Of a DNA stretch of 64,000 nt, positions 9,438-19,202 are shown in pieces. The stretch lies in NCBI RefSeq assembly GCF_009649815.1, contig NZ_WJIC01000028.1, forward strand, positions 1 through 64,000, written 5' to 3'. Both the position numbers and the translations under genes were made by a program. Within the stretch, counting starts at the first letter, position 1, and the number at the start of each line of letters is the position of its first letter. The stretch is from Nocardia sp. SYP-A9097 (GTDB lineage Bacteria; Actinomycetota; Actinomycetes; Mycobacteriales; Mycobacteriaceae). The notes beneath the pieces are model-generated. The model saw only the letters and a list, made by a program, of their open reading frames with translations, was not told the origin of the DNA and made no database searches.

Positions 9438-12400
9438 TCAGCTCACCGGCTCGACATCGTTCCAGAAGCCCTCGGACAGCGTGCCCGCCGTCTCGCGCCC
9501 GAGCGCCATATTCACCAGATCCTCGGCTCGCATCGCCACGATCGTGGCCTCGTCCACGTCCTCGAATCGGTCCACGCTCGGCATGACCGGTGCGTTGGCA
9601 TCGAGCGGCACGCGCTCCCGCGGTTCGAGCTCCGCGGTGAGATGGGTGGCGAGCGCCACCACCGTCGGATGATCGAAGACCAGCGTCGCGGCCAGCCGCA
9701 ACCCGGTGGCGGTGGCGAGCCGATTGCGCAGGTCCACGGCGGTGAGGGAGTCGAATCCCAGCTCGTTGAAGGCCCGCTCGGCCGGGACATCGCCGGCCCC
9801 GTGATGGCCCAGCACGATGGCCACCTGCTCGGACACCAGGTCCAGTACCGTCCGGTGCCGATCCCGCTCGCTCAGCGCGGCGAGCCGCTCGGCGAGCGCG
9901 GGTTCGGTGCCGGATGTTCGGCCGGAGTTCCGCCGGGGAGCACGCACCAGGGTCCGCAACAGCGGCGCCGCGGCTGCCGAACCCAGCACCCGGCGATCGA
10001 TCCGCAGGGCCGCCACGACGGGTGTTTCGACCGCGCACGCGGCGTCGAACAGGGCCAATCCCTGTTCGTCCGAGAGCGGCAGGACGCCGGTCCGGGCGAT
10101 TCTCGCCATATCGCCGTCGTCCAGGTCGCGCGTCATGGCGCCGCGCCGAGCCCAGATGCCCCAGGCAATCGACACCGCGGGCAACCGATGCGCGCGCCGG
10201 TATCGCGCCAGACCATCCAGGAAACCGTTCGCGGCAGCGTAATTGGCCTGACCCGCCGCGCCCAGAGTGGCGGTCGCGGAGGAGAACAGGACGAATCGCG
10301 TCACGGGTAGGTCCGCGGTCAGCTCGTGCAGATTCCACGCGCCGTCCACCTTCGGGCGCAGCACCCGATCGACCTGTTCGGGCGTGAGCGACTCCAGCAA
10401 TCCGTCCTCGACAATGCCCGCGGCGTGCACCACCGCGGTCAGCGGATGCGCGGTGGGGATGGACCGCAGGGCCGCCGCCAGCGCGGTTCGGTCTGCGACA
10501 TCGCAGGCGACGACCGAAACCTCGGCAGCCAGGCCGGTGACCCACTGGGGTGCCACCGCCGTGCGTCCGACCAGCATCAGGTGCCGCACACCGCGATTCA
10601 CCAGATGTTCGGTGAGCAACCGTCCGATCGTGCCGCCCGCGCCGGTCACCAATACCGTTCCGGTCACATCCCAGTCGGCGAGACCGGTGGGCGCGGCCGT
10701 CACCAGGCCCGGGGTCCAGGCTCGGCCCGCCCGCACCGCGACCTCCGCATGGCCGCTCGGCATCGGATCACCCACGGCCCCATCGGTATCCACCAGGACG
10801 AACCTGCCCGGGTGTTCGGCCTGCGCCGCCCGGACCAGACCGCACACCGCTGCCGCGGCCGGGTCCGCCGTCTCCGCCGCACCCGGAACCGCCAGCCCAC
10901 CGTGGGTCACGATCGTCAATGGCGGATCGCCCATCCCGGCCGTTGCCAGGCGTGCGCGCAGGCGGTCGAGGGTCGCGGTGACCGCCTGCCGCACACAATC
11001 GGCGCCCGCCTGCCGCGGGCGTACATCGAACCGTTCGCCGACCAGTAGATCGGTGTACTCCAATGGTTTCCACTCGACGTGGAACAGGGCGGCACCGTCC
11101 GAACGGTGGCCGCGCAGCTGGTCGGCGGCGATCTCCCGCAGGGTCAGTGATCCGATCGACAGGACCGGCCTACCGTGTTCGTCCGTCGCGGCGATCGAGA
11201 CCGACTCCGGGCCGATCCGGGTGATCCGCACGCGCAGCACGCCGGCCGCGCGGCCCCACATCCTGACATCCGACCAGGCGAATGGCAGCCGAGTCCGCGG
11301 TGTGGCCCCGGTATCGACGGTCAGGATGGCATGCAGTGCCGCGTCGAGCAGGGCCGGGTGCATCTCGAAGTCGCCGACCTCGCCCTCCTGCTCGGGCCGC
11401 AGCACCTCGGCGAAGATCTCGTCGCCGAGCTGCCATGTCGCGCGCAGTCCTTGGAAGGCTGGGCCGTACCACAGCCCGGAGTCGCCGGGCCCGGGATAGA
11501 ACCCCGTCGGTGTCGACGGCTCGCCACCCGGCGGCGGCCATACCCCGATCGGCTCCGCCGTTGGTATGCCTGCGCGCTCGGCCAACCAGCCGGTCGCGTA
11601 CTCGGTCCACTCATACTCCGGCGACTCCGGAGACCGCCCGTGTATGCCGACCGGTCGGCGGCCATCCGGATCGGGACCGCCCACCCGCAGCTGTATCCGC
11701 ACCACGCCGGTATCGGGCAGGACCAGCGGCGCGACCACGGTCAGCTCGTCCAGGACGGCGCAGCCCACCTCGACACCCGCACGCAATGCCAGCTCGACGA
11801 AGACCGCCGCCGGGACCACCGGGCTGTCGAAGACCGTGTGATCGAACAGCCACGATTGTTCCCCGTGCCCCAACTCTCCGGTCAGCAGCAACTCGTCACC
11901 GGCCAGTCGCAATGCCATTCCGAGGAAGGGATGGTCCAGGCCCGCCGCACCCGGGGCGGCGGCCGCGTCGCTCCGGGCGTCGAGCCAATACCGTTGCCGC
12001 TGAAAGGGATACGTCGGCAGGTCGAGGTAGCGTGCACCAGTCCCGGCAAACAGCACGGCCCAGTCCACCGGGACACCCGCGGTGAACACCGCGGCGACGG
12101 CGGCGACCGCGGACCGCACCTCGTCCACTCGCCGGCGCAGCATCGGCACAGCGCACAGCGGGGGCTGCCCATCCGCACCCGACTCGCGGGCCGCTCCGGT
12201 GAGCGCCGATCCCGGCCCCACCTCGATCACCGTATCGACGCCCGCGGCCCGCAACCACCGCATTCCGTCCGCGAATCGGACCGTGGCGCGCACGTGCCGC
12301 ACCCAATACTCCGGAGTGCGCAGCAGGTCCGGATCCGCCGGTTCACCGGTCACATTGGACAGGATCGCCAGGACCGGCGCGTAGTAGGTGAGACCGGCGC

Positions 12401-14717
12401 AGACCCGGGCGAACTCGCCGAGCATGGGCTCCATCAAGGGGGAATGGAAGGCGTGACTCACCGTCAGCCAGGTGGTCCGCGCGCCCGCGGCCGTCGCCGC
12501 CGCGGCGAAATCGGTGAGCGCCCCCGCCGCACCGGAGACCACCACCGACCGGGGTCCGTTCACCGCGGCCACCGTCGCGACGCCGGCGACCTCGGTCAAC
12601 CACTCCGACACATCGGCCTCGCCCGCCTCCACGGCCAGCATCGCGCCGCCCTCGTCGAGCGCGTCCATCAGCCGGCCTCGCGCGGCGACCAAGGTGGTGG
12701 CATCGCCGAGGTTCCACACACCTGCCAGATGGGCCGCGCTGATCTCACCGATCGAGTGACCTATCAGGAAATCCGGTGTCACACCCCAGGATTCGAGCAG
12801 GCGATACGAGGCCACCTCCACCGCGAACAGCGCGGCCTGGGCATATCCGGTCCGGTCGAGCAGACGAGCCGCGCCAGTGCCGGGTTCGGCCAGCACGACC
12901 TCGGCCAGCGACCGCGGCAGCTTCCCCTCGAAATGCGCGCAGACCTCGTGGAATGCGGTGGCATAGGCCGGGAAGGCGGCGATCAGCCCGGCGCCCATAC
13001 CGACCTGTTGGGCGCCCTGCCCGGGAAACATCATCGCCAGCGCGGGGGCCGCCGCCGCTTCCCCGGACACCACGAGCGGCGATTCCCGGCCGTCGATCAG
13101 GGCGGCCAGCCCGGCCGCCAACTCGTGACCGTTCGCGCCCAGCACCACGGCCCGATGCGAGAGGCGAGCGCGCGTGCCGACCAGTGAATGACCGATATCG
13201 AGGGCGGACGGTTCGTCGGGTGCCGTGCTGCGATCCCGCAGGCGAGCGGCCTGGGCCGTCAGCGCCGCGGCGTTCCGCGCCGAGAGCACCCACGGGATCA
13301 AGGCCGGCGCCGACACGGTCGCCGCCGGTTCCTCGGGTATCGGCGCCTGCTCCAGCACGATATGCGCGTTGGTGCCGCTCACCCCGAAGGACGAGACCGC
13401 GGCGCGCCGCGGTCGGCCGGATGACGGCCACGGGTGCGGCTCGGTCACCAACCGCACCTTGCCCGCCGACCAATCCACATGCGGGGACGGTGCGTCCACA
13501 TGCAGCGTCGCGGGCACCCGGCCTGCCCGCATGGCCTGCACCATCTTGATGATGCCCGCCACCCCCGCCGCCGCCTGGGTGTGACCGATATTCGATTTGA
13601 TCGAGCCCAGCAGCAATGGCGCCTCCCGGTCCCGGCCGTAGGTCGCCAGCAATGCCTGCGCCTCGATCGGGTCGCCCAGCGGTGTCCCCGTCCCGTGGCC
13701 GTCGACCACGTCGATATCCGCGCCAGCCAACCCGGAACGGCCGAGCGCGTCCCGGATCATGCGCTGATGCGCCGCTCCGCTGGGAGCCGTCAGGCCGTTC
13801 GACGCACCGTCGGAGTTGACCGCCGACCCGCGAAGCAGCGCCAGGATTCGATGCCCATTGCGCTTCGCATCGGAAAGCCGTTCCAGCACAACCATTCCCG
13901 CGCCCTCACCGAAGGCGGTGCCATCGGCCGCCGCGGCATAGGACTTGCATCGGCCGTCCGCGGCCAAGCCACGTAGCCGGGAGAACTGGGCGAACGATCT
14001 CGGTGTCGGCATGATGGTCACGCCTCCGGCCAGCGCCAGATCACACTCCCCCGCGGTCAGTGAGCGAGCCGCGAGATGGACCGCGACCAGCGAGGAGGAG
14101 CAGGCCGTGTCGACCGTGATGGCCGGCCCGTGCAGTCCGAGCGCGTAGGCCACCCGCCCGGAAATCACACTGGCGTCGCTTCCCGTGCCCAGGTGCCCCT
14201 CCAACTCCGAGGGGAACGCGCGCAGCCGTGCGGCGTATTCGTGGTACATCGCACCCGCGAAGACCCCGACCTGGGAGCCGCGCACCTCCTGCGGGTTGAT
14301 GCGCGCGTATTCCAGTGCCTCCCAGGCGATTTCCAGCAGCAACCGCTGTTGCGGGTCCATCGCCAGCGCCTCGCGCGGACTGATACCGAAGAACGCGGCG
14401 TCGAAATCCGCCGCGCCGTGCAGGAATCCGCCCTGGCGCGCATAACTGCGCCCCGGCCGGTCGGCGTCGCCATCGAACAGGGTATCCAGGTCCCAGCCGC
14501 GGTCGACCGGGAAGTCGCCGATCACATCTCGGCCCTGGTCCACCACCTGCCACAGCTCCTCGGGGGAGTTCACATTCCCCGGGTACCGGCAGCTCATCCC
14601 GATCACGGCCACCGGCTCGCACCGCGCGTCCTCGAGTTCGGTCACGCGCCGGCGCAACTCCAGCAGTTCCACGGTGGCACGCTCGAGATAGTGCCGAAGC
14701 CGCTCCTCGTCCGACAT
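9438..14717 (-). CDS. Type I PKS, one module: KS-AT(malonyl)-DH-KR-ACP
   Basis: Single-module PKS of 1759 residues. It has an N-terminal docking coil (1-33) and KS with Cys206. The AT has Ser655 in GHSIGE and HAFH at 755-758, the malonyl-CoA motif. The DH has His960 and Asp1125. The KR has GAGGTIG near 1359, VED at 1437-1439 in the LDD position (B-type), and SS...Y catalytic residues near 1480 and Tyr1493. The ACP has Ser1657 in LGFDS. In the DH motif the usual Gly (HxxxGxxxxP) is Asp964, so dehydration may be weakened. RBS GAGGAGG precedes the ATG. It lies 21 nt downstream of the ligase-ACP loading gene and its N-terminal docking coil could receive that protein's tail. I therefore infer this is the first extension module, adding malonyl. 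The C-terminal tail (RAEDLVNMALG) is a docking segment. Confidence 0.96.
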   Translation of the reverse strand: MSDEERLRHYLERATVELLELRRRVTELEDARCEPVAVIGMSCRYPGNVNSPEELWQVVDQGRDVIGDFPVDRGWDLDTLFDGDADRPGRSYARQGGFLHGAADFDAAFFGISPREALAMDPQQRLLLEIAWEALEYARINPQEVRGSQVGVFAGAMYHEYAARLRAFPSELEGHLGTGSDASVISGRVAYALGLHGPAITVDTACSSSLVAVHLAARSLTAGECDLALAGGVTIMPTPRSFAQFSRLRGLAADGRCKSYAAAADGTAFGEGAGMVVLERLSDAKRNGHRILALLRGSAVNSDGASNGLTAPSGAAHQRMIRDALGRSGLAGADIDVVDGHGTGTPLGDPIEAQALLATYGRDREAPLLLGSIKSNIGHTQAAAGVAGIIKMVQAMRAGRVPATLHVDAPSPHVDWSAGKVRLVTEPHPWPSSGRPRRAAVSSFGVSGTNAHIVLEQAPIPEEPAATVSAPALIPWVLSARNAAALTAQAARLRDRSTAPDEPSALDIGHSLVGTRARLSHRAVVLGANGHELAAGLAALIDGRESPLVVSGEAAAAPALAMMFPGQGAQQVGMGAGLIAAFPAYATAFHEVCAHFEGKLPRSLAEVVLAEPGTGAARLLDRTGYAQAALFAVEVASYRLLESWGVTPDFLIGHSIGEISAAHLAGVWNLGDATTLVAARGRLMDALDEGGAMLAVEAGEADVSEWLTEVAGVATVAAVNGPRSVVVSGAAGALTDFAAAATAAGARTTWLTVSHAFHSPLMEPMLGEFARVCAGLTYYAPVLAILSNVTGEPADPDLLRTPEYWVRHVRATVRFADGMRWLRAAGVDTVIEVGPGSALTGAARESGADGQPPLCAVPMLRRRVDEVRSAVAAVAAVFTAGVPVDWAVLFAGTGARYLDLPTYPFQRQRYWLDARSDAAAAPGAAGLDHPFLGMALRLAGDELLLTGELGHGEQSWLFDHTVFDSPVVPAAVFVELALRAGVEVGCAVLDELTVVAPLVLPDTGVVRIQLRVGGPDPDGRRPVGIHGRSPESPEYEWTEYATGWLAERAGIPTAEPIGVWPPPGGEPSTPTGFYPGPGDSGLWYGPAFQGLRATWQLGDEIFAEVLRPEQEGEVGDFEMHPALLDAALHAILTVDTGATPRTRLPFAWSDVRMWGRAAGVLRVRITRIGPESVSIAATDEHGRPVLSIGSLTLREIAADQLRGHRSDGAALFHVEWKPLEYTDLLVGERFDVRPRQAGADCVRQAVTATLDRLRARLATAGMGDPPLTIVTHGGLAVPGAAETADPAAAAVCGLVRAAQAEHPGRFVLVDTDGAVGDPMPSGHAEVAVRAGRAWTPGLVTAAPTGLADWDVTGTVLVTGAGGTIGRLLTEHLVNRGVRHLMLVGRTAVAPQWVTGLAAEVSVVACDVADRTALAAALRSIPTAHPLTAVVHAAGIVEDGLLESLTPEQVDRVLRPKVDGAWNLHELTADLPVTRFVLFSSATATLGAAGQANYAAANGFLDGLARYRRAHRLPAVSIAWGIWARRGAMTRDLDDGDMARIARTGVLPLSDEQGLALFDAACAVETPVVAALRIDRRVLGSAAAAPLLRTLVRAPRRNSGRTSGTEPALAERLAALSERDRHRTVLDLVSEQVAIVLGHHGAGDVPAERAFNELGFDSLTAVDLRNRLATATGLRLAATLVFDHPTVVALATHLTAELEPRERVPLDANAPVMPSVDRFEDVDEATIVAMRAEDLVNMALGRETAGTLSEGFWNDVEPVS

Positions 14718-14738
14718 GCGGATCGCCTCCTCAGCGAA

Positions 14739-16775
14739 TCAGAAAGGGTGTCGACGATCCTCGAGATGGCGGTCGAGCAGCGCGAAGAGATCGTCATTGG
14801 TGGCCGATTCGATATATGCCGGGATCGGCGATCCGGTCGTCGACTCGATCCGCGGTGCGACCGCGTCGAGGTGATTCGGCGCGGTGGGGTTCACCGCGGT
14901 GACCTGTGCCCATACGGTCCGGGCGAGGGCGAGCAGGGTCGGTGCGTCGAATACGGCGGTGGCCGGCAGCCGGGTGCCGAATTCGGCGTTGATCCGCCTG
15001 CTCAGTTCCACCGCGCCGAGCGAGCCCAGTCCGATATCGCGTAACGACACCTCGGGCGGCACCGAGCCGACGCGGACGCCGACGATATCCGCCACCTGTG
15101 CGGCGACTGCGGCGGTCACCCGCGATCGCGCGACCTCGGGCGGCGGCCCGGACAGGTCCGCGCGGATCGGGCGTGCGGTGACACCGGCCGGATCCGGCGC
15201 GGTGGCCGGGGAATTCCCGGACTCGCGCACCTGCGGACGCTCCGGTCGCAGGGCCGCACGGAGCTGAGTTTTGTCGATCTTGCCCATGGCGTTGCGCGGT
15301 AGCGCCGGTAACCCGAGGATCCGGGTGGGCAGCTTGTACTCGGCCAGCCGCCGAACGCCGAACCGCCGCAGTTCCGCGAGTTCGGGCGTCATCTCGTCCG
15401 CGCAGACGACCACCGCGGCGACGCCCTCCCCCGCCATCGGATCGGGCACACCCACCACCGCGATCTCGATCAGTCCGGGGAACCCCGCCAAGGCCTGCTC
15501 GACCTCCGCCGAGTACACATTGTCGCCACCGACGATGATCATGTCCTTGAGGCGGTCCACCAGGAACAGTCGCCCACCGCCATCCAGATAACCGACATCG
15601 CCGGTATGAAACCAGCCGTCGGCATCGACCGCGGGGGCCGCCGAGTGCGGGTATCGCCAATATCCGGCGCAGACATTCGGGCCTCGGACGCATACCTCGC
15701 CGGTTGCTCCCGGCACCGTCAACGGCAGTCCGGACCGAATATCGACCACGCGAACTTCGGTGTGCGGCAAGGGCATTCCCACCGATCCCGGAGACACCGA
15801 CGTTTGCCCGGCCGGATCACAGGTCAAGAAAAGGGTTTCCGTCAGCCCATACCCGTTCCGGAGATCGACATCGCGCTCGAGAAACCGTTCGATCAGCTCG
15901 GCCGACGCCGACGCGCCCGCGATCACGGCCACGCGCAACCGCGACAGATCCGCAGTGGCGAACCGGGGTGAACGCGTAATGCTCTGCATCATCGCGGGTA
16001 CCGCGAACACCGTGGTGACCTGGTGCGCCACCAGATCCTCGAGCATCCGCTCGGGATCGAAGGCCCGGCTCACCACGGTCGTACCACCGCACAGCAGGGT
16101 GCGCAGGACGAAACAACCGAATGGCGCGGTATGGAACAGGGGCGCCACCACCAGTGTGCAATCGGTGGCCGCCGTCGGCACCACCGCATCGAGATTCGCG
16201 CAATTCCACGCGTAGTTGCCGTGACTGAGCAGTACGCCCTTCGGGCGGCCGGTGGTGCCGGAGGTGTACGCGAGCATGGCCGCGTCGGCGGCGGCGCGCG
16301 GCACCGCATCGGGCACCGGAACACCCCGCACTCGCGGGGACAACAGCCGACCGTCGGCGGCATCGACGAGAGCGCAGTCCAGAGCGGGCGCCACCTCGGC
16401 GGCCACCTCGCGGCGCTGCGGCTCGGTGACCGCGGCACGGGGTGCGCAGTCGGCGAGGATGTACCCCAGTTCCGCCGCGGTGAGGCGCGGATTCACCGGG
16501 ACGAAGATCGCGCCCAGCCAAGCGGTGGCCAGGTAGGCGACGAAGAAGGCGACGCTATTGCCTCCGAGATAGGGCACCCGGTCGCCGGGGCGCACCCCGT
16601 GCGCGTCCAGATAGCCCACCAAATCCTGTGCGCGGGTGAGGAGCTCGCGATAGGTGCAGGTACTATCCAAGTAACGCAACGCGATTCGGTCGCCATCGGT
16701 ACGCGCAATAGCGGCCACCCGCCGTATCGGACCGAAATCCACTCCATCGGAAGAAGTTTCGATCGCGGTGCTCAT
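14739..16775 (-). CDS. Loading protein: adenylate-forming acid ligase fused to ACP
   Basis: A protein of 678 residues joining an adenylating domain and a carrier domain. Core motifs are the P-loop YTSGTTGRPKG (170-180), NGYGLTETLF, the hinge region GWFHTGDVGYLD, VDRLKDMIIVGG and the catalytic-lysine motif PRNAMGKIDK. An ACP follows with the phosphopantetheine serine in LGSLGAVEL, then a tail ATNDDLFALLDRHLED like PKS C-terminal docking segments. Such CoL-ACP proteins activate a free carboxylic acid with ATP and load it as polyketide starter. The ATG at 16775 overlaps the stop of the mqnA-like gene (ATGA), and a PKS gene follows after 21 nt. The context points to an acid supplied by the MqnA-like enzyme; specificity cannot be read from sequence by eye. 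Confidence 0.92.
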   Translation of the reverse strand: MSTAIETSSDGVDFGPIRRVAAIARTDGDRIALRYLDSTCTYRELLTRAQDLVGYLDAHGVRPGDRVPYLGGNSVAFFVAYLATAWLGAIFVPVNPRLTAAELGYILADCAPRAAVTEPQRREVAAEVAPALDCALVDAADGRLLSPRVRGVPVPDAVPRAAADAAMLAYTSGTTGRPKGVLLSHGNYAWNCANLDAVVPTAATDCTLVVAPLFHTAPFGCFVLRTLLCGGTTVVSRAFDPERMLEDLVAHQVTTVFAVPAMMQSITRSPRFATADLSRLRVAVIAGASASAELIERFLERDVDLRNGYGLTETLFLTCDPAGQTSVSPGSVGMPLPHTEVRVVDIRSGLPLTVPGATGEVCVRGPNVCAGYWRYPHSAAPAVDADGWFHTGDVGYLDGGGRLFLVDRLKDMIIVGGDNVYSAEVEQALAGFPGLIEIAVVGVPDPMAGEGVAAVVVCADEMTPELAELRRFGVRRLAEYKLPTRILGLPALPRNAMGKIDKTQLRAALRPERPQVRESGNSPATAPDPAGVTARPIRADLSGPPPEVARSRVTAAVAAQVADIVGVRVGSVPPEVSLRDIGLGSLGAVELSRRINAEFGTRLPATAVFDAPTLLALARTVWAQVTAVNPTAPNHLDAVAPRIESTTGSPIPAYIESATNDDLFALLDRHLEDRRHPF

Positions 16776-17713
16776 TGCGCCTCGAAGAGTCGCGGACTCG
16801 GTCCGGCAGGGAATTCCGCACCCTGCCCAGCCAACCGGCGGGCGAACTCGGCGATACCGTCCAGTTGCCGACCACCGAGGGTGAAATCCAATGCGCGGGT
16901 GTAATACTCGAACAGCAGCTCCTCGCTGAACTCCTCCCATTGCGCCACCTCACGGCAGATGGTCCGGATCTGTGCCGAACCCAGATCGCGAGCCGTCACC
17001 AGCGCGCGATGGGTGCGGGAGACGTCCTCGGGCCGCCGTTCGGCGAAATCACGACGCGCTGCCAGTACGGCGAAGACGAACGGCAAATCGGTCCAGTCCC
17101 GCCACAGCTCACCCAGGTCGTACACTCGTAAACCGAGTTCCGCGGCCTGTTGACCGGCTCGCAGAGCGACATCACCGATGACGACGGCCGCCTCGGCGGT
17201 CTCCAGCATGGCCGCGAGATCGGATCTGCAGCCGAAGAATTCGGGGCGCACACCGACGTGGTCGGTCAGCAGTAGCCGGGCCAGCTGGATGGATGTGCGG
17301 CTCGCGGAACCCAGCGCGACCCGCGCGCCGTCCAATTGCTCGAGCGGCACCTTGCTGATGATCAGGCAGGACATCACCGGGCCGTCACTGCCGATGGCGA
17401 TATCCGGCAGCATGATCAATTCATCCGAATGCCGCAGGAATTCGTACAGACTGATGGGCCCGATCTCCAGTGCGCCCGAGACCAGAGAATCGCTCAGCCG
17501 TTCCGGTGAGTCACGAATCAGCTCGACGTCGTACAGGATTCCGGTACGAGCCAACCCCCACAGCAGCGGCATGCAATTCAGAAAATCAATGTGCCCCAAT
17601 TTCGGGCGCAGCGGGCGCACCGTGGCACGCGGTAGGAAATTACGGTCCGCCACCTCGCGGCGAAAGTGTATACCCGCCGCCTGGCGGGTGCCGCTCATCG
17701 CATTCTCGGCCAT
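16772..17713 (-). CDS. mqnA: Chorismate dehydratase (MqnA) homologue
   Basis: A protein of 313 residues in the MqnA family, which dehydrates chorismate to 3-[(1-carboxyvinyl)oxy]benzoate, first step of the futalosine menaquinone route. Recognisable family stretches are LGHIDFLNCMPL (39-50), IAIGSDGPVMSC (106-116), RVALGSASRTS (131-141) and WTDLPFVFAV, which align closely with the Streptomyces enzyme as I know it. About 35 extra N-terminal residues precede the family core. The chosen ATG (17713) lies 1 nt after the ccr stop (TGAAATG), and the gene end overlaps the ligase-ACP start. No other futalosine-pathway gene (mqnB, C, D) is in the window, so a menaquinone role here is unlikely. Supplying a starter acid is my inference. 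Confidence 0.9.
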   Translation of the reverse strand: MAENAMSGTRQAAGIHFRREVADRNFLPRATVRPLRPKLGHIDFLNCMPLLWGLARTGILYDVELIRDSPERLSDSLVSGALEIGPISLYEFLRHSDELIMLPDIAIGSDGPVMSCLIISKVPLEQLDGARVALGSASRTSIQLARLLLTDHVGVRPEFFGCRSDLAAMLETAEAAVVIGDVALRAGQQAAELGLRVYDLGELWRDWTDLPFVFAVLAARRDFAERRPEDVSRTHRALVTARDLGSAQIRTICREVAQWEEFSEELLFEYYTRALDFTLGGRQLDGIAEFARRLAGQGAEFPAGPSPRLFEAQ

Positions 17714-17714
17714 T

Positions 17715-19073
17715 TCATCGAATTCCCGTCTCCGAAACCCGGAATCGTGAGAGTTCGGCACTGTATTTGGCCCGGCGCTCGGTATCGGAGATGCCGAGAC
17801 CCTCCTCCGGCGACAGGCAGAGCACACCGACTTTCCCATGGTGAACATTGCCGTGGACATCGGCGATGGCCTGGCCGGCGGCCTCGAGCGCATACGCCTT
17901 CGACAGGGTCGGATGAATCGCGCCCGACATGATAAGCCTATTGGCCTCCCACGATTCGCGATAATTCGCGAAGTGCGAGCCGACAATCCTTTTGAGATTC
18001 ATCCAGAGATATCTGTTGTCGAAATGGTGGTCGTAGCCGGACGTCGACGCGCAGGTCACGACGGTGCCGCCGCGGCGCGCCACATACACCGAGGCACCGA
18101 ACGTTTCGCGGCCCGGATGTTCGAGCACGATATCGGGGTCCGCACCACCGGTCAGTTCCCGGATCTGCGCACCGAATCTGCGCCATTCCTTCGGATCCGG
18201 CTCGGTCGCGTTCCGCCAGAATCGGTAGCCCTCGGCCTCGCGGTCGATCACCAGATCCGCACCCATCGCGCGGCATATCTCGGCCTTCTGCGGGCTCGAG
18301 ACCACACATACCGGAATACCACCACCATTGCGGACGAGTTGGGTGGCATACGAACCGAGCCCGCCGGAGGCACCCCAGATCAGCACGACGTCGCCCTGCT
18401 TCATCTGCGCACCGTTGCGGGAGACCAGCTGGCGATACGCGGTGGAGTTCACCAGCCCCGGCGCGGCAGCCTCCTCCCAGGTCAGATGCGTGGCCTTGGG
18501 CATCAGCTGATTGGCCTTGAGCAGGGAGATCTCGGCCAAGCCGCCGAAATTCGTCTCATAGCCCCAAATGCGCTGCTCGTGATCGAGCATCGAGTCGTTA
18601 TGCCCGTCGGGACCCTCCAGATCGACGCTCAGACAATGGGCCACGACCTCGTCGCCGGGCTTCCATTTGTTGACACCGGGGCCGGTCCGCAGCACGACTC
18701 CGGAGAGATCGGATCCGAGTATGTGATAGGGCAGATCATGTCCCCGGCCCGCCGCGGTCCGGCCATACTTGGACAGGAATTTGAAGGTCGGAATCGGCTC
18801 GAATATCGAGCTCCAGACCGTGTTGTAATTGATCGAACTCGCCATGACGGCGACAAGGACCTCACCGGGACCGATGGCCGGAATCGGCACCTCGTCGATA
18901 TGAATCGAACGCCGGGGATCCTTTTCCCAGGTGTGTAATCCATCGAAGATGCCGATGTCCGATTCGCGGACGGTGACGGCCCGCATCGAATCGGGCAAAG
19001 GAAGATCACCGACACCTTCACCATTACCCGACGTTATCGCGTCTCTGATTGCGTTCAGGCATGTGCTCGCCAT
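17715..19073 (-). CDS. ccr: Crotonyl-CoA carboxylase/reductase
   Basis: A 452-residue medium-chain reductase of the CCR family, which uses NADPH and CO2 to turn crotonyl-CoA (or longer 2-enoyl-CoA) into ethylmalonyl-CoA (or alkylmalonyl-CoA), a PKS extender. Family marks are SSINYNTVWSSIFEP (79-93), YHILGSDLSG, WGYETNFGG (170-178), the nucleotide loop GASGGLG (234-240) and the GSHFANY segment seen in CCRs. The ATG at 19073 gives the usual length; a TTG 12 codons upstream is in frame but less likely. It heads the coupled operon with the mqnA-like and ligase-ACP genes. In the cluster it implies that at least one AT takes an extender larger than methylmalonyl. Confidence 0.95.
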   Translation of the reverse strand: MASTCLNAIRDAITSGNGEGVGDLPLPDSMRAVTVRESDIGIFDGLHTWEKDPRRSIHIDEVPIPAIGPGEVLVAVMASSINYNTVWSSIFEPIPTFKFLSKYGRTAAGRGHDLPYHILGSDLSGVVLRTGPGVNKWKPGDEVVAHCLSVDLEGPDGHNDSMLDHEQRIWGYETNFGGLAEISLLKANQLMPKATHLTWEEAAAPGLVNSTAYRQLVSRNGAQMKQGDVVLIWGASGGLGSYATQLVRNGGGIPVCVVSSPQKAEICRAMGADLVIDREAEGYRFWRNATEPDPKEWRRFGAQIRELTGGADPDIVLEHPGRETFGASVYVARRGGTVVTCASTSGYDHHFDNRYLWMNLKRIVGSHFANYRESWEANRLIMSGAIHPTLSKAYALEAAGQAIADVHGNVHHGKVGVLCLSPEEGLGISDTERRAKYSAELSRFRVSETGIR

Positions 19074-19202
19074 GGCGTCCCCGCACCTATCCTTGTCCTG
19101 GTCGAACAATTCACGAATGAGCGGGTTGCGTAATGTGTCGCCGACTCGCCTGGCTTCAGTCCACCACAGGGTGCTGTTCCGGCTCTAAAGTCGGAATTAA
19201 CA

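Noticed and set aside
16772..17713. MqnA homologue as part of menaquinone biosynthesis
   Set aside because: It is translationally coupled to ccr and to a PKS loading protein, and no other futalosine-pathway gene is in the window. Whole-genome data would be needed to exclude it fully.
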